Shown: one piece after another, positions 14,079 to 16,379 of the stretch | Numbering within the stretch: the stretch's first letter is position 1 | Layout of the letters: each line of letters begins with the position of its first letter | NCBI GenBank assembly: GCA_009787435.1 | Contig: WRFW01000213.1 | Location: 1 to 16,379, forward strand | Source: Defluviitaleaceae bacterium | Lineage (GTDB): Bacteria > Bacillota > Clostridia > Lachnospirales > UBA5962 | Direction: 5' to 3' | DNA: 16,379 nt | The notes under the pieces: model-generated | The model's database searches: none | What the model was told of the DNA's origin: nothing | The model's input: the letters and a program-made list of their open reading frames with translations, nothing else | Position numbers and translations under genes: made by a program

Positions 14079-14777
14079 TTATACTTCAAGCATTACACCT
14101 AATTTTTCCAAAGCTTTTTTTGCAGAATCTTGCTCTGCCTTTTTAAGGCTTGCCCCCACCCCTGTTGCCAATTTAAGTTCTTTATGCCAAACAGATGTAG
14201 TAAAAACTTTATCATGGTCTGGTCCTTTTTCAGATTCCTTTTTATAAGTTACTGTTTGCCTACTATCTCGCTGAACATATTCTTGAAGAAGCGTTTTATA
14301 GTCTGTATTACTTTGCAAATTAGAATTATCCATTTCAACATTGCGGACTACAAATTTTTTAGCAGAATTAATTCCAGAATCTAAATAAATTGCCCCTATT
14401 ACCGCTTCAACTAAGTCTGCTCTAAGGGCGGCTTTTTCACGCCCTTTCATTCGCTCTTCACCCTCGCCTAAAAGGGCATATTCAGCTAGCGACAATTTAC
14501 CTGCTGTGCTACTTAAATTTGGTTCACAAACTATTTTCGCCCGAAGCTTTGTAAGCTCTCCCTCAGACATTTCTGGGTAACAATGAAATAAAAATTCACT
14601 AACTATTATTTCTAGAACAGCATCGCCCAAAAATTCTAGCCTTTGATTACTTTCAAAAGGGCTTTTTTTTCTTTGGTGAACAAAAGAGCTATGTGTAAGT
14701 GCTCTAGTTAACAAAGCTTTATCTCTAAAAGAGTAGCCTATTTTTTGCTCTATCTTGATTAGTTCTTTTTCATTCAT
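14079..14777 (-). CDS. rnc: ribonuclease III
   Basis: RNase III cuts double-stranded RNA, including the rRNA precursor and structured mRNAs. The 232-residue protein has the family signature NQRLEFLGDAVLEI at residues 44-57, with metal-binding Glu48 and Asp52 region, and the second acidic pair in ADLVEAVIGAIYLD at 120-133 (Asp121, Glu124). The C-terminal double-stranded-RNA-binding domain starts at about residue 158 (TDYKTLLQEYVQR) and ends with SLKKAEQDSAKKALEKLG. Its ATG overlaps the TAA of acpP by one base. The plsX-acpP-rnc order is common in Bacillota; the smc and ftsY genes that often follow are absent here, replaced by a small gene and purB. Confidence 0.96.
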   Translation of the reverse strand: MNEKELIKIEQKIGYSFRDKALLTRALTHSSFVHQRKKSPFESNQRLEFLGDAVLEIIVSEFLFHCYPEMSEGELTKLRAKIVCEPNLSSTAGKLSLAEYALLGEGEERMKGREKAALRADLVEAVIGAIYLDSGINSAKKFVVRNVEMDNSNLQSNTDYKTLLQEYVQRDSRQTVTYKKESEKGPDHDKVFTTSVWHKELKLATGVGASLKKAEQDSAKKALEKLGVMLEV

Positions 14778-15004
14778 TATGTATTCTGCTTAATATATTC
14801 CACAGCATCATTTACTATTTTAATTTTATCCGCATTAGACAAATCAAAATTAACTTTATATAGATTTTCAAGCTCTGTTATTATTTGAAACAAATCTAGA
14901 CTATCTAACCCTAAATCTTCTGTAAAATTACTTTCAAGCTTTATTTTTTCTCTTTCAATTCCAGTTTGCTCTACTATAACATCTATTATTTTTTCAAATT
15001 CCAT
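14777..15004 (-). CDS. acpP: acyl carrier protein
   Basis: A 75-residue acidic protein that carries fatty-acyl chains on a phosphopantetheine arm. The attachment site is Ser35 in the motif DLGLDSLDL (30-38). Length and the four-helix pattern (IIDVIVEQTGI, LFQIITELENLY, IVNDAVEYIKQ) are normal. GAGGTGAG at 15007-15014 precedes ATG 15004, 11 bases from the plsX stop. It lies between plsX, whose enzyme uses acyl-ACP, and rnc, a widespread arrangement. Confidence 0.96.
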   Translation of the reverse strand: MEFEKIIDVIVEQTGIEREKIKLESNFTEDLGLDSLDLFQIITELENLYKVNFDLSNADKIKIVNDAVEYIKQNT

Positions 15005-15015
15005 AATCTCACCTC

Positions 15016-15975
15016 TTAACTAAGTTTAACTTTGCTAATCACTTCTAATTTTATAAGTTTTTCTGCTGTTTCAATAGCACCTGCTATATCATCTGAATTA
15101 GAGCTTCCGTGTGCTTTTAAAACTAATTTATCAACTCCCAAAAATTGAACGGCACCAACTTTTGATGGGTCAAAAAAAGATTTTGTTTTATTTAAAGCTT
15201 TTTTAGATAAAATTGCACCTAATGTGTTAATAGGGCTGCTTTTCAACTCTTTTTTAAGTATATTTCCCATAAGCTTTAAATAGCCCTCAGCAGTTTTCAA
15301 AAGAATATTTCCAGCGAAACCATCGGCTAAAAGTATATCTACAACACCTGTAGGCACTTCTTTTGCTTCAATATTGCCATAAAAGTTAATATTAGAAGCT
15401 TCTTTTAAAAGTGCAGCTGTTTCTTTAGTAAATGCGTTTCCTTTATCTTCTTCTGAACCATTGCTTAAAAGACCAACTTTAGGATTTTCAGCTATTCCTA
15501 ATTCTTTCATATAAATTGTGCCTAATATTCCCCATTGAAGTAAATATTCTGGTTTGCAATCTACATTTGCCCCTGCATCCATTAAAAGAGTTATTCCTTT
15601 TTCTGTAGGAAGTGGAACAGCTAAAGATGGGCGTTTTATTCCTTGTATTCTTTTAAGCATAAGAGTTGCTCCTGCAACTAAAGCCCCTGTACTACCGGCT
15701 GAAATTAAAGCTTCCCCCTCACCTGCCTTAAGATTTTCAAGAGCAACGACTAAAGAAGAATCTTTTTTTTGGCGTATCGCTAGCGATGCTTCAGCCATTC
15801 CTATTACTTCTGTTGCATTAATTATATCAATATTTTTTGAAGAAGTCAAATGTTTTTTTATTTCAGCTTCTTTTCCTACTAATATAATTTTAGCTTTTGT
15901 GTCGCTTTGCAAAACACCTTTTATAATTTCATTTGGGGCATTATCACCACCCATAGCATCTATTAATATTTTCAA
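15016..15975 (-). CDS. plsX: phosphate acyltransferase PlsX
   Basis: PlsX makes acyl-phosphate from acyl-ACP, which PlsY then uses to start phospholipid synthesis. The predicted 319-residue protein begins MKILIDAMGGDNAPNEIIKG, the conserved PlsX N-terminus. Later motifs include GEALISAGSTGALVAGATL, LLMDAGANVDCKPEYL, LLSNGSEEDKGN, LLADGFAGNILLKTAEG and KAHGSSN. I place the start at a TTG (15973-15975): it gives the standard N-terminus and has AAAGAGGT at 15982-15989 at correct spacing. The next in-frame possibility, TTG at 16003-16005, would add ten residues and has no such site; no ATG is available. A terminator-like hairpin precedes the gene, so it likely heads the plsX-acpP-rnc unit. Confidence 0.93.
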   Translation of the reverse strand: MKILIDAMGGDNAPNEIIKGVLQSDTKAKIILVGKEAEIKKHLTSSKNIDIINATEVIGMAEASLAIRQKKDSSLVVALENLKAGEGEALISAGSTGALVAGATLMLKRIQGIKRPSLAVPLPTEKGITLLMDAGANVDCKPEYLLQWGILGTIYMKELGIAENPKVGLLSNGSEEDKGNAFTKETAALLKEASNINFYGNIEAKEVPTGVVDILLADGFAGNILLKTAEGYLKLMGNILKKELKSSPINTLGAILSKKALNKTKSFFDPSKVGAVQFLGVDKLVLKAHGSSNSDDIAGAIETAEKLIKLEVISKVKLS

Positions 15976-16008
15976 AATGGATACCTCTTTTTTTAAGAAT
16001 TTCAAAAT

Positions 16009-16035
16009 GCCCTCTTTATATTATACAAAGAGGGC
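16009..16035 (-). terminator. hairpin terminator after the M23 peptidase gene
   Basis: GCCCTCTTT (16009-16017) pairs perfectly with AAAGAGGGC (16027-16035) around a 9-base loop. On the minus strand it is followed by ATTTTG, a short T-run. It lies between the peptidase stop and the plsX start and probably ends the peptidase transcript; a TATAAT in its loop on the minus strand has no matching -35 box. Confidence 0.7.
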
Positions 16036-16043
16036 TAAAATAA

Positions 16044-16379
16044 TTATTGTAAAAATCCGTTCATAGGGTTTATTGCTGATCCATTTACTCTAGTTTCAAA
16101 ATGAACGTGTGGCCCTGTAGACCAACCAGTACTTCCGACTGCGGCAATTACTTGCCCTTCTTCAACCCAAGCACCTTGGGAAACTAAGTTTCTGGAATTA
16201 TGGGCATATAAAGTGCTTAAATTATCACCGTGATAAATTATAACTGTATTACCAAAGCCATTTTGCCAGCCTACAAAAGTTACCGTGCCTGAAGCAGCCG
16301 CAATTACATCTGAGCCTGTGGGTGCTGGAATATCTATACCTGTATGGTTTTCTTGCCTGCCAGATATAGGGCTTCTTCT
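16044..16379 (-). CDS. M23 family (LytM-type) metallopeptidase, C-terminal part (5' end outside window)
   Basis: The frame is open from the window edge to a TAA at 16044-16046 and gives 111 residues. It carries the zinc-site motifs of peptidoglycan endopeptidases: HTGIDIPAPTGS (His12 and Asp16 of the fragment), LYAHN (His of the second region) and GPHVHFE with the HxH ligand. VIAAASGTVTFVG and GQVIAAVGSTG are the standard beta-strand segments. Such enzymes cut peptide cross-links in the cell wall and act outside the membrane, in growth, cell separation or sporulation. All catalytic residues seem present, so an active enzyme is likely. The N-terminal part that would show a signal peptide, coiled coil or LysM domain is outside the window. 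Confidence 0.93.
   Translation of the reverse strand, partial: RRSPISGRQENHTGIDIPAPTGSDVIAAASGTVTFVGWQNGFGNTVIIYHGDNLSTLYAHNSRNLVSQGAWVEEGQVIAAVGSTGWSTGPHVHFETRVNGSAINPMNGFLQ

Noticed and set aside
16009..16035. TATAAT inside the hairpin loop as a plsX promoter
   Set aside because: No -35 hexamer at suitable spacing was found on the minus strand.

Overview
The window comes from an AT-rich, low-GC anaerobic member of the Bacillota, most likely class Clostridia. The support is codon use rich in AT, strong AGGAGG-type ribosome binding sites, consensus sigma-A promoters, A/T-rich rho-independent terminators, ferredoxin-linked amino-acid fermentation genes and the plsX-acpP-rnc order. I cannot name a genus from the sequence. 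No rRNA, tRNA, CRISPR array, transposase or phage gene was seen.

Region 1 (1-3501, plus strand): the 3' end of an aldo/keto reductase gene and a very strong hairpin terminator, then a three-gene ytr-like operon. The operon begins with a perfect consensus promoter followed at once by a palindromic operator candidate. It encodes a GntR/YtrA-type repressor with an exact 53-bp internal duplication, an ABC ATPase, and a large membrane subunit with an added C-terminal soluble domain. Region 2 (3502-4312): deoC, preceded by a small hairpin-rich element that recurs before iorA and followed by a terminator shared with the convergent buk gene.

Region 3 (4311-9995, minus strand) is the metabolic centre. 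One operon, driven by a perfect promoter at 9990-10018, encodes an amino-acid dehydrogenase of the Leu/Val/Phe family, phosphotransbutyrylase, IorA, IorB and butyrate kinase. Together they would deaminate an amino acid to a 2-oxo acid, oxidise that to an acyl-CoA with ferredoxin as acceptor, exchange CoA for phosphate and make ATP plus a short-chain or aryl acid. It resembles the Bacillus bkd operon with the NAD-linked dehydrogenase complex replaced by IorAB. Divergently, on the plus strand, a sodium-dependent NSS-family transporter (10124-11506) probably imports the substrate amino acid.

Region 4 (11507-11750) is a convergent intergenic stretch dense in inverted repeats, including a 20-bp terminator stem. 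Region 5 (11751-16379, minus strand) is housekeeping: an AlkA-like DNA glycosylase, purB, an unrecognised 54-residue small protein, rnc, acpP, plsX (TTG start) and the C-terminal part of an M23 peptidase that runs off the window.

The points most worth checking are the ferredoxin-linked catabolic operon with its transporter, the paired hairpin element before deoC and iorA, the duplicated tail of the GntR regulator, the small protein between rnc and purB, and the structured intergenic region after the transporter gene.
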